From the NCBI GenBank assembly GCA_019635415.1, contig JAHBZN010000001.1:744001-808000 (forward strand): DNA of 64,000 bases. The letters are read 5' to 3'. The position numbers and the translations under genes were made by a program. Within the stretch, counting starts at the first letter, position 1, and each line of letters starts with the position of its first letter. This stretch comes from Ramlibacter sp. (GTDB lineage: Bacteria; Pseudomonadota; Gammaproteobacteria; Burkholderiales; Burkholderiaceae_C). The notes below the pieces were generated by a model, which was not told the origin of the DNA, ran no database searches, and was given only the letters and a program-made list of their open reading frames with translations. This document shows positions 9,348 to 18,616 of the stretch, one piece after another.

Positions 9348-10543
9348 GTGCGACGGGACTCGACCGCCAAGGCCCTGCGCAGGGTCTGGGGGGGGACCGC
9401 CTGGACCGTTTGGCGCAGGCCTTTCAGTCCGAGATCGACCGCCGGCGCCTGCCTGGCGCCACGCTGCTGGTGGGCCGGCGCGGACAACCCGACTGGGTCA
9501 GGAGCCTGGGGGTGCAGAACCCTGATACGGGCGTGCCCATGGCGCCTGACAGCATCTTCCGGATCTACTCCATGACCAAGCCCGTGGTCTCGGTGGCCGT
9601 GCTGATGCTCATGGAGCAGGGCAAGGTGCTGCTGCGCGAGCCGGTGTCGCGTTACCTGCCGGAGTTTGCCGACCAGCAGGTCAGTGTGGATGGCCCCGAT
9701 GGTCCGGTGCTGGTACCGGTGCGCCGCGCGGCCACGGTACAGGACCTGCTGCGCCATACCGCTGGCCTGACCTATGAGTTCCTGGGCAACTCGCCCCTGC
9801 ACCAGCAGCTGGGCAAGGTGGCGGCGGCATCCCGCAAGCAGACCAATGCCGAATTCATTCCCGAACTCGCGGCGGTGCCCTTGCTCCTGGAGCCGGGCAG
9901 TGCCTGGGAGTACAGCCGCGCGACCGATGTGCTGGGCCGCCTCGTGGAGGTGGTGACGGGCCAGACCCTGGGCGACTGGCTGCAGCAGAACATCTTTGGT
10001 CCGCTGGGCATGACCGACACCGCGTTCCGCCTGCCGGCGGGCAAGCTCGACCGCGTGGCCGAACCCTTTGCGCACGACCCGGACGGTGGCGTGGCGATGC
10101 GCGTCTTCTCGGCCAGTTCGCCGTCGCCGCTGGACATGGGGGGAGGCGGGCTGTTCTCCACCGCGCCCGACTACGCACGCTTTCTGCGCTGCCTGTTGGG
10201 GCGCGGCAGTGTGGGCGATGTGCGGTTGCTGGCCCCGCATACGGTGGATTTCATGGCGGCCGACCACCTGGGCCCGATTCCCGTCAATCCGGGGGCCAGC
10301 CGCGACCTGCTCGGCCCGGGCTTTGGCTTTGGCCTGGGCGTGGCGGTGCGGGTCCACCTCGGGCAGTCCGCCGAACCGGGCGCGGTGGGCCTGTACTACT
10401 GGGGCGGACTGGCCGGCACGGCCTTCTTTGTGGACCCGGCCAATGGCCTGTACGCCGTGCTCATGGTTCAGGCGCCCAACCAGCGCGAGGAATACCGGGC
10501 GCTGTTCCGGCAGATGGTGTACGCGGCGGTGCTCGACGCCTGA
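9344..10543 (+). CDS. Serine hydrolase, beta-lactamase class C/esterase EstB family
   Basis: This 399-aa protein has the SxxK nucleophile motif SMTK near residue 80, a Tyr in the EYSRATDVLGRLVE segment as the YxN equivalent, and late GGGGLFSTAPDYARF and YWGGLAGT segments typical of class C-like esterases and D-aminopeptidases. There is no signal peptide, so a cytoplasmic esterase is likelier than a beta-lactamase. The ATG overlaps the stop of the MetE-like gene by 4 nt. Substrate unknown. Confidence 0.88.
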   Translation: MSATGLDRQGPAQGLGGDRLDRLAQAFQSEIDRRRLPGATLLVGRRGQPDWVRSLGVQNPDTGVPMAPDSIFRIYSMTKPVVSVAVLMLMEQGKVLLREPVSRYLPEFADQQVSVDGPDGPVLVPVRRAATVQDLLRHTAGLTYEFLGNSPLHQQLGKVAAASRKQTNAEFIPELAAVPLLLEPGSAWEYSRATDVLGRLVEVVTGQTLGDWLQQNIFGPLGMTDTAFRLPAGKLDRVAEPFAHDPDGGVAMRVFSASSPSPLDMGGGGLFSTAPDYARFLRCLLGRGSVGDVRLLAPHTVDFMAADHLGPIPVNPGASRDLLGPGFGFGLGVAVRVHLGQSAEPGAVGLYYWGGLAGTAFFVDPANGLYAVLMVQAPNQREEYRALFRQMVYAAVLDA

Positions 10544-10560
10544 ACGCCGCGCCGACGGGC

Positions 10561-11229
10561 TCAGTGGCCGCCGGAGGGGGGGCCAGCGTCGTGGCCGGCC
10601 AGCGCCATGAGGCACCCGCGCTCCATGTGCCATGCCCAGTCGCGTGCCGCGGCGCTGTCCAGCGCCAGCAGCAGCGCGTACCGGCGCCCGCCCCAGACGG
10701 TCAGCACCAGTGAGGGGACGGCATCGGCAGCCTGCGGTTGCGCCAGGCCGGAGCAGGCCCGCAGGGCGCGGCGCCATGCGGCGCACAGTTCGTCGTAGGC
10801 GCGCTGGTGATGATGGGGCTCGGCGATCCGTGCTTCGAGGGCGAGCATCCCGGCGTCGAACCACGGCAGCTCCGGCGCGTCGACTCCGCAGGTCAGTCGC
10901 ACCAGCGTGCGGACGCGGTCCTGCCAGCACAGGTGGTCGGGCTGCACCGCTTGCTCCTCGATGGCTTTGACGAGCGCTTCCAGGCCATGGCGAACGTAGC
11001 CTGAAAGCAGGGCTTCCTTGCTGGGGAAATAGTCGTAGAGCGTGCCGATGGCAATCCCGGTCTCCAGCGCCACGGCGCGGGTGGTCAGCGCGGCCCAGCC
11101 ATCGCGCCGCCAAATCCGAACAAAAGCGTCGTAGATGGCCTGCACCGTGAACCGGGCGCGGGCCTGGGTGGGCCTTTTCAGGGGGCGAGCTGCCCGGGGC
11201 GCTGCGCTGGAGCGGGGCGTGGATGTCAT
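10561..11229 (-). CDS. TetR family transcriptional regulator
   Basis: This 222-aa protein has the TetR N-terminal helix-turn-helix (AIYDAFVRIWRRDGW, TTRAVALETGIAIGTLYDYF, PSKEALL) after a basic lead of about 25 residues, and a helical C-terminal ligand domain. ATG 11229 is chosen because the frame upstream lacks family similarity. It is divergent from the DUF2855 gene (71 bp between starts), the usual arrangement for a local repressor, so control of that gene is likely but inferred. I saw no convincing palindrome between them. Confidence 0.88.
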   Translation of the reverse strand: MTSTPRSSAAPRAARPLKRPTQARARFTVQAIYDAFVRIWRRDGWAALTTRAVALETGIAIGTLYDYFPSKEALLSGYVRHGLEALVKAIEEQAVQPDHLCWQDRVRTLVRLTCGVDAPELPWFDAGMLALEARIAEPHHHQRAYDELCAAWRRALRACSGLAQPQAADAVPSLVLTVWGGRRYALLLALDSAAARDWAWHMERGCLMALAGHDAGPPSGGH

Positions 11230-11300
11230 GGCGCGCCGTTTCCGAACCCGTACCCGGCCCATGCGCCATACAGTGACTGCGTTGCCTTGGAGGAAATCAC

Positions 11301-12398
11301 ATGAAACCCGAACTCGTCCGCCTGCTGACCGACAAATCCGCATTGAATCACACCCGCATCGACCGCGCCCCCCTTGCGCCTGCGGCGGCGGGGGAGGCTG
11401 TCCTGAAACTCAGCCGAGCCGCCCTCACCACCAACAACATCACCTACGCCGCCTTCGGTGACGCCATGCAGTACTGGGACTTCTTTCCCACCGGGGAGGC
11501 GGGGTGGGGCCACATGCCGGTCTGGGGCTTTGCCGACGTGGTGGACTCCACCGTGGACGGCGTGGCGGTGGGTGAGCGCTTCTACGGCTACTTTCCGCTG
11601 GCCAGTCATCTTCGGATGTGCCCGGTGCGTGTGAGCGATCGCGGGTTCTACGACGGAGCCTCGCACCGGCTGGCCCTCACGTCCGCCTACAACCAGTACA
11701 CGCGCGTCACGGCCGATCCGGCGTACCGGCCTGCCGACGAGGCTTACCAGATGCTGCTGCGCCCGTTGTTCATTACTTCGTTCATGCTCGCGGATTTTCT
11801 GCAGGACAACGGTTTCTTTGGCGCGCGGCGGCTGGTGGTGTCCAGCGCCTCCAGCAAGACGGCCTACGGCACCGCGTTCTGCCTGCAGGGACTGGCCGAC
11901 GTGGAGCAGGTCGCGCTGACGTCAACGCGTAACAAAGCCTTCGTGCAAGGCCTCGGCTGCTACCAGCGAACGCTGGCCTACGAGGAGTTGGGCCTGCTCG
12001 ATGCCACGGTGCCCACGCTGTATGTGGACTTCTCGGGGGATGACGAGCTGCGCCTGTCGGTGCACCGGCATTTCGGTGAGGCCCTGGTGTACGACTGCTA
12101 CGCCGGTTCGGCGCAGAACACGCAGTTCCTGCGCGAAACGGCGCTGCCGGGGCCGCAGCCCCAGTTCTACTTTGCTCCGGTACAGATCCGCAAGCGCAAT
12201 GCCGACTGGGGTCATGACGAGGTCAACCGCCGGTTCAACGAGGCGCAGCTCGCCTTTATCCGTCGTGTGGGCGAGGGACCCAGGCCCTGGCTGGCACTGC
12301 AAATGCATGGAGGCTTCGAGGCGGCGCAGAGCCTGATCGCCGACCTGCATGCCGGTCGCATCGACCCGCAACTGGGCCATGTGGTGGAGCTTGACTGA
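11301..12398 (+). CDS. DUF2855 family protein
   Basis: This 365-aa protein matches the DUF2855 pattern as I remember it: NNITYAAFGD near the N-terminus, PVWGFADVV, a central segment with LVVSSASSKTAYG that looks like a degenerate MDR-type dinucleotide region, and a C-terminal WALQ-like stretch. The family resembles medium-chain dehydrogenases without zinc ligands, and no reaction is established. A good GGAGGAAATCAC ribosome site precedes the ATG. Divergent from the TetR gene. Confidence 0.83.
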   Translation: MKPELVRLLTDKSALNHTRIDRAPLAPAAAGEAVLKLSRAALTTNNITYAAFGDAMQYWDFFPTGEAGWGHMPVWGFADVVDSTVDGVAVGERFYGYFPLASHLRMCPVRVSDRGFYDGASHRLALTSAYNQYTRVTADPAYRPADEAYQMLLRPLFITSFMLADFLQDNGFFGARRLVVSSASSKTAYGTAFCLQGLADVEQVALTSTRNKAFVQGLGCYQRTLAYEELGLLDATVPTLYVDFSGDDELRLSVHRHFGEALVYDCYAGSAQNTQFLRETALPGPQPQFYFAPVQIRKRNADWGHDEVNRRFNEAQLAFIRRVGEGPRPWLALQMHGGFEAAQSLIADLHAGRIDPQLGHVVELD

Positions 12399-12425
12399 GC
12401 GCGGCGCTGGTGTAGGCTTGCCGCC

Positions 12426-12920
12426 ATGAGCTCCGACCCGCACCATCCCCCCCATTCACACGGCCACTGGAAGCACGATGGCGTGCGCGTCATTCCGGGC
12501 AACCAGCTCGATGGCAACACCGCGCAGACGCCGGGCATGGACCGCAAGGCGGCCATCAACTTTGCACGGGTCGGTGCGCAGAAGCTCTGGGCCGGCACCG
12601 TCACCATCCACGCGAATGCCAAGACCGGCGCGCACCACCACGGGCACCTCGAAAGCGTGATCTACGTGGTGCGGGGGCGCGCGCGCATGCGCTGGGGCGA
12701 CCATCTGGAGTTCACGGCTGAAGCCGGCCCTGGCGATTTCATCTATGTGCCGCCCTATGTGCCGCACCAGGAAATCAATGCCAGCCCGACCGAGGTGCTG
12801 GAATGCGTGCTGTGCCGCAGCGACGGCGAAGCGGTGGCGGTCAATCTTGCGATCGAACCGGTGGAAAAGCCCGAGTCCGTGCTCTGGATCGATCCCACCC
12901 ATCCGCAGGGCGGCGTCTGA
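12426..12920 (+). CDS. Cupin domain-containing protein
   Basis: This 164-aa single-domain cupin has metal-binding motif 1 as HHHGHLESVIYVVRGRARMRWG and motif 2 as GPGDFIYVPPYVPHQEIN. His residues and Glu in motif 1 and His in motif 2 can bind a metal. The N-terminal HHPPHSHGHWKH is unusually His-rich. It lies 27 bp after the DUF2855 gene and could share its transcript. Function unassigned. Confidence 0.87.
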   Translation: MSSDPHHPPHSHGHWKHDGVRVIPGNQLDGNTAQTPGMDRKAAINFARVGAQKLWAGTVTIHANAKTGAHHHGHLESVIYVVRGRARMRWGDHLEFTAEAGPGDFIYVPPYVPHQEINASPTEVLECVLCRSDGEAVAVNLAIEPVEKPESVLWIDPTHPQGGV

Positions 12921-13081
12921 CGGGCTGACGCCCAAGCCGCCGCGGGGCCCGTGCGGCCGTGCGATATGTCACACCCCGGGGCGGGTGTGCGTTTCCTCCT
13001 ACTTACGTCTGTCACAAGAACCTACGCCCTGTATCCGGCGTGCCGCCCAACAATTCGAGCACATGACAAGGAGAACCCCTC

Positions 13082-13741
13082 ATGGACTCAACCACTCACA
13101 CTTCAATGATGCAACCCGGCCAGCAGCCTGGCTGGAGTGAACGCGTGCGGCACAGCAAGGCGCTGATTCCCACCGTGGCGGTGCTGGGCGTGACCACGCT
13201 GGCGCTCGCGGCCACGCTGGTGAGCCAGCGCATTGGTGCCCAGGACGGCGTACCGCAGGATCAGGCGGAGGTGAAACTGGCCCCGGCGAGCAAGGCGCCC
13301 GTGAAGGCAACCCCTCTGGCGCCCCAACGCCATGCGGCGGCCACGCCAGTGTGCAAGACCTGCGGTGTCGTCGAATCGGTGGCCGCGATCCAGCACCAGG
13401 GCCAGGTCAATGGCATCGGCAACTCGGGCATCGGCGTGGGTGCCGTGGCGGGCGGCCTGGTGGGCGGCTTGCTGGGCAACCAGGTAGGCGGCGGCAGCGG
13501 CAAGACCGCAGCCACCGTCCTGGGCGCCGCGGGCGGTGCCTACGCGGGCCATGCGATCGAGAAGAACTCGAAGAAGTACACCACCTACCAGATGCGCGTG
13601 CGCATGGCCGACGGCTCCTACCGGACGATCGAGCAGTCCAGCGCGATTGCGGTCGGCACCAGCGTGCGGGTCGAGGGCAACACCCTGCGGGTGGCACCGG
13701 TGAGCACTTCGGCGCTGCCCCCGGCGGTGCGCCTGGGCTGA
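13082..13741 (+). CDS. Glycine zipper 2TM domain protein
   Basis: This 219-aa protein has one N-terminal transmembrane segment (ALIPTVAVLGVTTLALAATLV), a Pro/Ala linker with CKTCG, then the glycine zipper of the 2TM/SlyB family (IGVGAVAGGLVGGLLGNQVG, followed by another Gly-rich helix with GAAGGAYAGH) and a small beta-rich end. Such proteins sit in the envelope and are thought to be structural or stress-related. Start at ATG 13082 behind AAGGAG. The 161-bp gap upstream holds no other gene. Confidence 0.87.
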   Translation: MDSTTHTSMMQPGQQPGWSERVRHSKALIPTVAVLGVTTLALAATLVSQRIGAQDGVPQDQAEVKLAPASKAPVKATPLAPQRHAAATPVCKTCGVVESVAAIQHQGQVNGIGNSGIGVGAVAGGLVGGLLGNQVGGGSGKTAATVLGAAGGAYAGHAIEKNSKKYTTYQMRVRMADGSYRTIEQSSAIAVGTSVRVEGNTLRVAPVSTSALPPAVRLG

Positions 13742-13749
13742 CCGGCCGG

Positions 13750-13767
13750 CCCCGGGAGCACCCGGGG
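13750..13767. terminator. GC hairpin between convergent genes
   Basis: A 7-bp CCCCGGG/CCCGGGG stem with a 4-nt loop lies between the stops of the glycine-zipper gene and the convergent oxidoreductase gene. There is no U-tract, so termination is only suggested by position. Confidence 0.35.
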
Positions 13768-13769
13768 TC

Positions 13770-14807
13770 TCAGGCCTCGGCGACCTTTAGCACCAGCTTG
13801 CCGAAATTGGCGCCCGTGAAGAGCTTGATCAGCGCCTCGGGGAAGGTCTCCAGCCCTTCCACGATGTCTTCCTTGCTCTTCATGCGGCCGTCCTTCAGGT
13901 AACCCGCCATCTCGGCCACGGCCACGGGGTAGCGGTCGGCATAGTCGAACACCACGATGCCTTCCATGCGAGCCCGGTTGACGAGCAGGCTCAGGTAGTT
14001 CTTGGGGCCCTGCACCGGCGTGGTGTTGTTGTACTGGCTGATGGCGCCGCAGATGATGATGCGGGCCCCGCGTCCGATGCGCGCGAGCACGTCGTCAAGG
14101 ATGTCGCCGCCCACGTTGTCGAAGTAGATGTCCACCCCCTTGGGGCAGTGCTCCTTGAGGCCCGCCTTCACGTTGCCGGCCTTGTAGTCGATGCAGGCGT
14201 CAAAGCCCAGCTCATTCACCACCCAGTCGCATTTGGCCTGGCCTCCGGCGATGCCCACCACGCGGCAGCCCTTGATTTTGGCCAGCTGGCCCACGGTCTG
14301 GCCCACCGCGCCGGCGGCCCCAGAAACGACCACGGTCTCACCGGGCTTGGGCATGCCCACATCCATCAGGCCGAAGTACCCCGTCATGCCGGGCATGCCC
14401 AGCACATTCATCCACTGCGTCATGCTGCCGGCGCGCAGGTCGATCTTGAACATGCCGCTGCGCTTGACCTGGTCCTCGGGCAGCAGGCAGTACTCCTGCA
14501 CGCCGAGCGCCGCGGAAACGAGATCGCCCACCGCAAACTTCGGGTTGGCCGAGGCCACCACCTTGCCGATACCGCCGGCCCGCATCACCTCGCCGATGCC
14601 CACGGGAGGGATATAGCTCTTGCCCTCGTTCATCCAGCCGCGCATGGCCGGGTCCAGCGACAGCGCCAACGTCTTGACCAGCACCCCGCCCGCGGCCGGT
14701 TCGCCCACGGCCTCCTCGGTGAAGTTCCAGCATTCGCGACCGGGTGTGCCCGAGGGGCGCTGGGCCAGACGGACCTGGTGATTGGTAAGGGAAGTGATTG
14801 CGGACAT
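13770..14807 (-). CDS. NADP-dependent MDR oxidoreductase (curcumin/2-alkenal reductase type)
   Basis: This 345-aa protein is a zinc-free medium-chain reductase: LDPAMRGWMN near residue 50, then the nucleotide site VVSGAAGAVGQTVGQLAKIKG, the FDACIDYK segment and IDIYFDNVGG-like VDIYFDNVGGDILD. The lack of zinc ligands and these signatures point to leukotriene B4 dehydrogenase/curcumin reductase relatives, which reduce activated double bonds using NADPH. Divergent from the SDR gene at 14949. Physiological substrate unknown. Confidence 0.9.
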   Translation of the reverse strand: MSAITSLTNHQVRLAQRPSGTPGRECWNFTEEAVGEPAAGGVLVKTLALSLDPAMRGWMNEGKSYIPPVGIGEVMRAGGIGKVVASANPKFAVGDLVSAALGVQEYCLLPEDQVKRSGMFKIDLRAGSMTQWMNVLGMPGMTGYFGLMDVGMPKPGETVVVSGAAGAVGQTVGQLAKIKGCRVVGIAGGQAKCDWVVNELGFDACIDYKAGNVKAGLKEHCPKGVDIYFDNVGGDILDDVLARIGRGARIIICGAISQYNNTTPVQGPKNYLSLLVNRARMEGIVVFDYADRYPVAVAEMAGYLKDGRMKSKEDIVEGLETFPEALIKLFTGANFGKLVLKVAEA

Positions 14808-14948
14808 GGGGGTCTCCTGAATGCGGCGTTGCTCGAAGGAGACCGATGGTAGCGGCGCCCGCCGCCCCGTGGGGTAGCGTACGTGACAACTTTCCAGAGA
14901 GCCCGGTCTATGCTTGAATCGGTGGCCCGTGCCCTATGAGGAGATGCC

Positions 14949-15761
14949 ATGGCCGCCACGTCCCCCGTTGCCCTGATTACCGGTGCTTCCTCCGGCATTG
15001 GCGAAGCCCTGGCCCACTGCTTTGCCCAGGCCGGCCATGATCTGATCCTTGTGGCGCGAAGCGCCGACAAGCTTGCCGAGCTGGCGGCCGAGTTGTCCGC
15101 CGATCATGGCGTCCGCGCCTGGGTCGAGCCCGCGGACCTGTCGCGCCCGGAAGCGGCGGGGCAGCTGGCCCACGCGCTGAGGCGCAAGCGTCGCCGGGTC
15201 GACGTGCTGGTCAACAACGCCGGGGTGTTGTCACAGGGCAGCTTCGCGAAGATGAAGCCTGCCGCGCACGCGCAGATCGTGGACCTCAACATCAGCGGCC
15301 TCACCGCGCTGCTGGCGCACCTGTTGCCGGCCATGGTGGCGCGCGGCAGCGGGCGGGTGCTCAACGTGGCGTCGATCGCGGCATTCCAGCCCGTGCCCTC
15401 CCTGGCCACCTATGCGGCCAGCAAGGCCTATGTGCTGTCACTCACCGAGTCGCTGGCCGAGGAGTTGCGTGGCTCGGGGGTGACCATCACCGCGCTGTGC
15501 CCGGGCATCACGGCCACACAGATGCTCAGCACGGCCGCGCAGGCCAATGCCCGTCTCGACCAGTTGCCGGGCTTTCTGGTCGGTGATGTCGCGGATGTGG
15601 CGCGCCAGGGCTTCGAGGCCTGCATGCGAGGTGACGTGATCTGCGTGCCGGGCGTCGTCAACCGCGCGGCCATGCTGGCCTCGCGCAGCACGCCCAAGTG
15701 GCTGGTCCGCCGCCTGGGTGGTTTGATGGCGCGCAAGGGCCTTCAAGCGCCCGAGTCCTGA
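14949..15761 (+). CDS. SDR family NAD(P)-dependent oxidoreductase
   Basis: This 270-aa classical short-chain dehydrogenase has the cofactor site TGASSGIGEA at residues 11-20, NNAG, a catalytic Ser in the VASIAAF strand and YAASK carrying Tyr and Lys. The C-terminal RSTPKWLVRRLGG tail is typical of the DltE/YqjQ-like subgroup. The substrate is unknown. Divergent from the MDR gene; downstream lies repeat copy B. Confidence 0.9.
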   Translation: MAATSPVALITGASSGIGEALAHCFAQAGHDLILVARSADKLAELAAELSADHGVRAWVEPADLSRPEAAGQLAHALRRKRRRVDVLVNNAGVLSQGSFAKMKPAAHAQIVDLNISGLTALLAHLLPAMVARGSGRVLNVASIAAFQPVPSLATYAASKAYVLSLTESLAEELRGSGVTITALCPGITATQMLSTAAQANARLDQLPGFLVGDVADVARQGFEACMRGDVICVPGVVNRAAMLASRSTPKWLVRRLGGLMARKGLQAPES

Positions 15762-15773
15762 GGGATTCAGGGT

Positions 15774-15820
15774 TGTAGCCCTTGAAAATCGGCCGCTTGC
15801 AGCTATAAAAAATATAGCAA
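15774..15820. repeat. Dispersed repeat, copy B (47 bp, intergenic)
   Basis: The unit begins TGTAGCCCTTGA and ends with the GCTAT-N7-ATAGC palindrome (15802-15818) plus AA. The copy at 21170 shares both ends and the spacing. It is strikingly A/T-rich compared with flanking genes. The region from here to the egtB start at 16032 (about 210 bp) holds no other convincing gene. Confidence 0.65.
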
Positions 15821-16031
15821 ACGAGTTGACTCGGAAGAGGGCTTCGCTGCCCGGGCGTGCGCGAAGCCCGCTTCCTCGGGCACGAAAATGTCAGTAGGGG
15901 TGCCACCTGACATGCAATCGCGGCGAGCCTGTGCTGTAATGAATTTCATCGGAACACGACTCACCCGCTGTGGGTCCGGATGCCCAGGCGTCCGCGGCCA
16001 CCCGGCACACAAGAACAGGAGGCTTTCCGGC

Positions 16032-17309
16032 ATGCCCATGTCCCCTTCAACCCAGGCATCATCCCCACCCACTTCCCTTCACGGTGTTGATCCGTCCCGC
16101 ACGGCGTTGCAGCGCCGGTTTGCCGACGTGCGGGCCCGCAGCGTCGAACTGGCCGCGCCGCTTTCCGCGGAAGACCAGTGCGTGCAGTCCATGCCCGACG
16201 CGAGCCCCACCAAGTGGCACCTGGCCCACACCACCTGGTTTTTCGAAACCGTGGTGCTTCAGGCGCATGCCGCCGGCTACACGCCTTTCGACCCGGCTTA
16301 CGCCTATCTCTTCAACTCGTACTACGAATCGCTCGGTCCTCGGCATGCCCGGCCGCAGCGAGGTGTGCTCACTCGCCCATCGCTGGACGAGGTGCATGCC
16401 TACCGTGCCCACGTGGACGTGGCCGTGGCCGGCCTCGTGGCCGAGGCCGATGACGCCACCTGGCAGGTAGTGCAGGGGTTGCTCACGCTGGGTCTGCACC
16501 ACGAGCAGCAGCATCAGGAATTGATATTGACCGACATCCTTCATGCCTTCTCGTGCAACCCGCTGCTGCCGGCCTGCCAGCCTGAATCCGCACCGGTCCT
16601 GCGCCTGGCCAGCGCCACGCCGGCGGTGCGCTGGCTGTCTCACCCCGGGGGGGTTGTGGACGTCGGCCATGCGGGTCCAGGCTTTGCGTTTGACAACGAG
16701 ACTCCGCGGCACCCTGTGTTGCTGCAGCCGTACGAAATCGCCGACCGGCTCGTGACCTGTGGCGAGTACGCGCAATTCGTGGCCGATGGCGGCTACCAGC
16801 AACCCCAGTGGTGGCTGTCGGACGGCTGGGCCATGGTTCAGGCCCAGCGCTGGACGGCCCCCGCGTACTGGCTGGCCCCGCATGATCCCAGGGCCGACGC
16901 GCCGCACTGGCAGGTCTTTGGCCTGCACGGGGTGCGCGCGCTGGACGAACGCGAACCCGTGAGCCAGCTGAGTTTCTATGAGGCCGCGGCGTACGCCCAA
17001 TGGGCCGGTGCACGCCTGCCCACCGAGTTCGAGTGGGAAGCGGCCTATGCCGCCCCCGGCATCACGCAGATGACGGGCCAGGTCTGGCAATGGACGCGTT
17101 CGTCGTACGACCCCTATCCGGGCTTTCGGCCACTGACCGGCGCGGTGAGCGAATACAACGGCAAATTCATGGTGGGTCAGGTGGTGCTGCGTGGAGGCAG
17201 CGTCGCCACACCGGCCGGCCACGACCGGCCGAGTTACCGCAACTTCTTTCCACCCGCAGCGCGCTGGCAGTTCAGTGGCCTGCGGCTGGCGCGGGAGGTG
17301 TCATGCTGA
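16032..17309 (+). CDS. egtB: Ergothioneine biosynthesis protein EgtB (hercynine oxygenase)
   Basis: This 425-aa protein has an N-terminal DinB-like domain with probable iron ligands H66 (in WHLAHTTWFFE) and H157/H161 (in HHEQQHQE), and a C-terminal formylglycine-generating-enzyme-like domain with WEWEAAYA-like FEWEAAYA, GQVWQWTRSSYDPYPGF and LRGGSVAT. EgtB joins hercynine to a sulfur donor with O2. ATG 16032 follows an AGGAGG site; the upstream frame is non-homologous. No egtA or egtC is present, so a cysteine-using EgtB is plausible (inference). The 3' end overlaps egtD by 7 nt. Confidence 0.92.
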   Translation: MPMSPSTQASSPPTSLHGVDPSRTALQRRFADVRARSVELAAPLSAEDQCVQSMPDASPTKWHLAHTTWFFETVVLQAHAAGYTPFDPAYAYLFNSYYESLGPRHARPQRGVLTRPSLDEVHAYRAHVDVAVAGLVAEADDATWQVVQGLLTLGLHHEQQHQELILTDILHAFSCNPLLPACQPESAPVLRLASATPAVRWLSHPGGVVDVGHAGPGFAFDNETPRHPVLLQPYEIADRLVTCGEYAQFVADGGYQQPQWWLSDGWAMVQAQRWTAPAYWLAPHDPRADAPHWQVFGLHGVRALDEREPVSQLSFYEAAAYAQWAGARLPTEFEWEAAYAAPGITQMTGQVWQWTRSSYDPYPGFRPLTGAVSEYNGKFMVGQVVLRGGSVATPAGHDRPSYRNFFPPAARWQFSGLRLAREVSC

Positions 17310-18295
17310 GCCGCGCCCTGCGTCCCCGCGAAGCCCGCGCGTCCGTGGCGGCCGGCCATGACGCCGACGCCACCCAGGCCTTTGCGCACGACCTCAGGGC
17401 CGCTCTGGCTTCTCAGCCGCGTCGCATCTCGCCCAAGTATTTCTATGACGCCCGGGGGTCGGCGCTGTTTGACCAGATTTGCGAACTCCCCGAGTACTAC
17501 CCGACGCGCACGGAATCCGCCATCCTGCGCTCGCGTGCCGGCGAAATTGCGGCCCAGATGGGGCCGAAGGCCGAAATCGTTGAATTCGGTGCGGGCTCCT
17601 GCACCAAGGTGCGGGTGCTGCTGGACGCCATGCAGGCGCCAGCCCGGTATCTGCCCATCGACATCTCGGGAGACCACCTCGACGCCGCAGCCGCTGGCTT
17701 GCGAAAGGACTACCCGGGACTGGACGTTCAGCCCGTAGCGGCCGACTACACGCAGCGCCTGCTGCTGCCCGCGCCGGTGCGTGGGGCAGGCCAGCGCGTG
17801 GGCTTCTTCCCCGGCTCCACCATCGGCAATTTCACGCCGGCCGAGGCACTGCATTTCCTGCGCACGGCAGCGCAGGTGCTGCGCGGCGGCGCGTTGCTGC
17901 TCGGAGCCGACCTGGTCAAGGACCCGGCCGTGCTGCATGCGGCCTACAACGATGCCCAGGGGGTCACGGCCGCGTTCAATCTCAACCTGCTGGTTCGCGC
18001 GAATCAGGAGCTGGGGTGCGACTTCGATCTGTCGCAATTCGCCCATCACGCGTTCTACAACGCGCCGCTTCAGCGCATCGAGATGCACCTGATCAGCCGC
18101 TGCCGCCAGAAGGTCCGTGTGGGCGATGAGGTCTTCGAGTTTGCCGAGGGCGAAACCCTGCACACCGAGAACTCGCACAAGTTCACCATCGACGGCCTGC
18201 GCGCGCTTGCGGCGCAGGCCGGGTTCGCGCCCGGTCCGGTCTGGACCGACCCAGGGCGCCTGTTCAGCGTGCACTGGCTGCACGCCCCTCAATGA
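17303..18295 (+). CDS. egtD: L-histidine N-alpha-methyltransferase EgtD
   Basis: This 330-aa SAM-dependent methyltransferase has the family hallmarks: PKYFYDARGSALFDQICELPEYYPTRTE-type opening, SAM motif IVEFGAGSCTK near residue 93, the PIDIS strand and FFPGSTIGNF. It trimethylates histidine to hercynine, the first step of ergothioneine synthesis. ATG 17303 lies inside the end of egtB, so translation is coupled. A short DUF427 gene follows after 13 bp. Confidence 0.94.
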   Translation: MLSRALRPREARASVAAGHDADATQAFAHDLRAALASQPRRISPKYFYDARGSALFDQICELPEYYPTRTESAILRSRAGEIAAQMGPKAEIVEFGAGSCTKVRVLLDAMQAPARYLPIDISGDHLDAAAAGLRKDYPGLDVQPVAADYTQRLLLPAPVRGAGQRVGFFPGSTIGNFTPAEALHFLRTAAQVLRGGALLLGADLVKDPAVLHAAYNDAQGVTAAFNLNLLVRANQELGCDFDLSQFAHHAFYNAPLQRIEMHLISRCRQKVRVGDEVFEFAEGETLHTENSHKFTIDGLRALAAQAGFAPGPVWTDPGRLFSVHWLHAPQ

Positions 18296-18308
18296 CCAAG
18301 GAAAGCCC

Positions 18309-18590
18309 ATGAAAGCCGTCTGGAACGATACCGTGATCGCCGAGAGCGATGACACCGTGGTGGTCGAGGGCAACCACTATTTTCCCGAGAGTTCGCTCAA
18401 CCGCGACTACGTGACCTTCAGCAACCACAAGACCATGTGTGCCTGGAAGGGCCAGGCCAGCTACTACTCGCTGATCGTCAATGGCGAGCTCAATCCCGAT
18501 GCCGTGTGGTACTACCCCGACCCCAAGCCCGATGCCGAAATGGTGCGGGGCCGCGTGGCGTTCTGGAAGGGCGTCAAGGTCGGCGCCTGA
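18309..18590 (+). CDS. DUF427 domain-containing protein
   Basis: This 93-aa protein is a complete DUF427 domain: VWNDTVIAESDDTVVVEGNHYFP, the CAWKGQASYYS core and the WYYPDP segment. The fold is a small beta-barrel of unknown function, often beside metabolic genes. Start ATG 18309 follows AAGGAAAGCCC. It is 13 bp after egtD and likely in the same operon, which suggests, without proof, a link to ergothioneine or thiol metabolism. Confidence 0.9.
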   Translation: MKAVWNDTVIAESDDTVVVEGNHYFPESSLNRDYVTFSNHKTMCAWKGQASYYSLIVNGELNPDAVWYYPDPKPDAEMVRGRVAFWKGVKVGA

Positions 18591-18616
18591 CAGGGCGCAT
18601 CCGCTACAGTGGCGGG

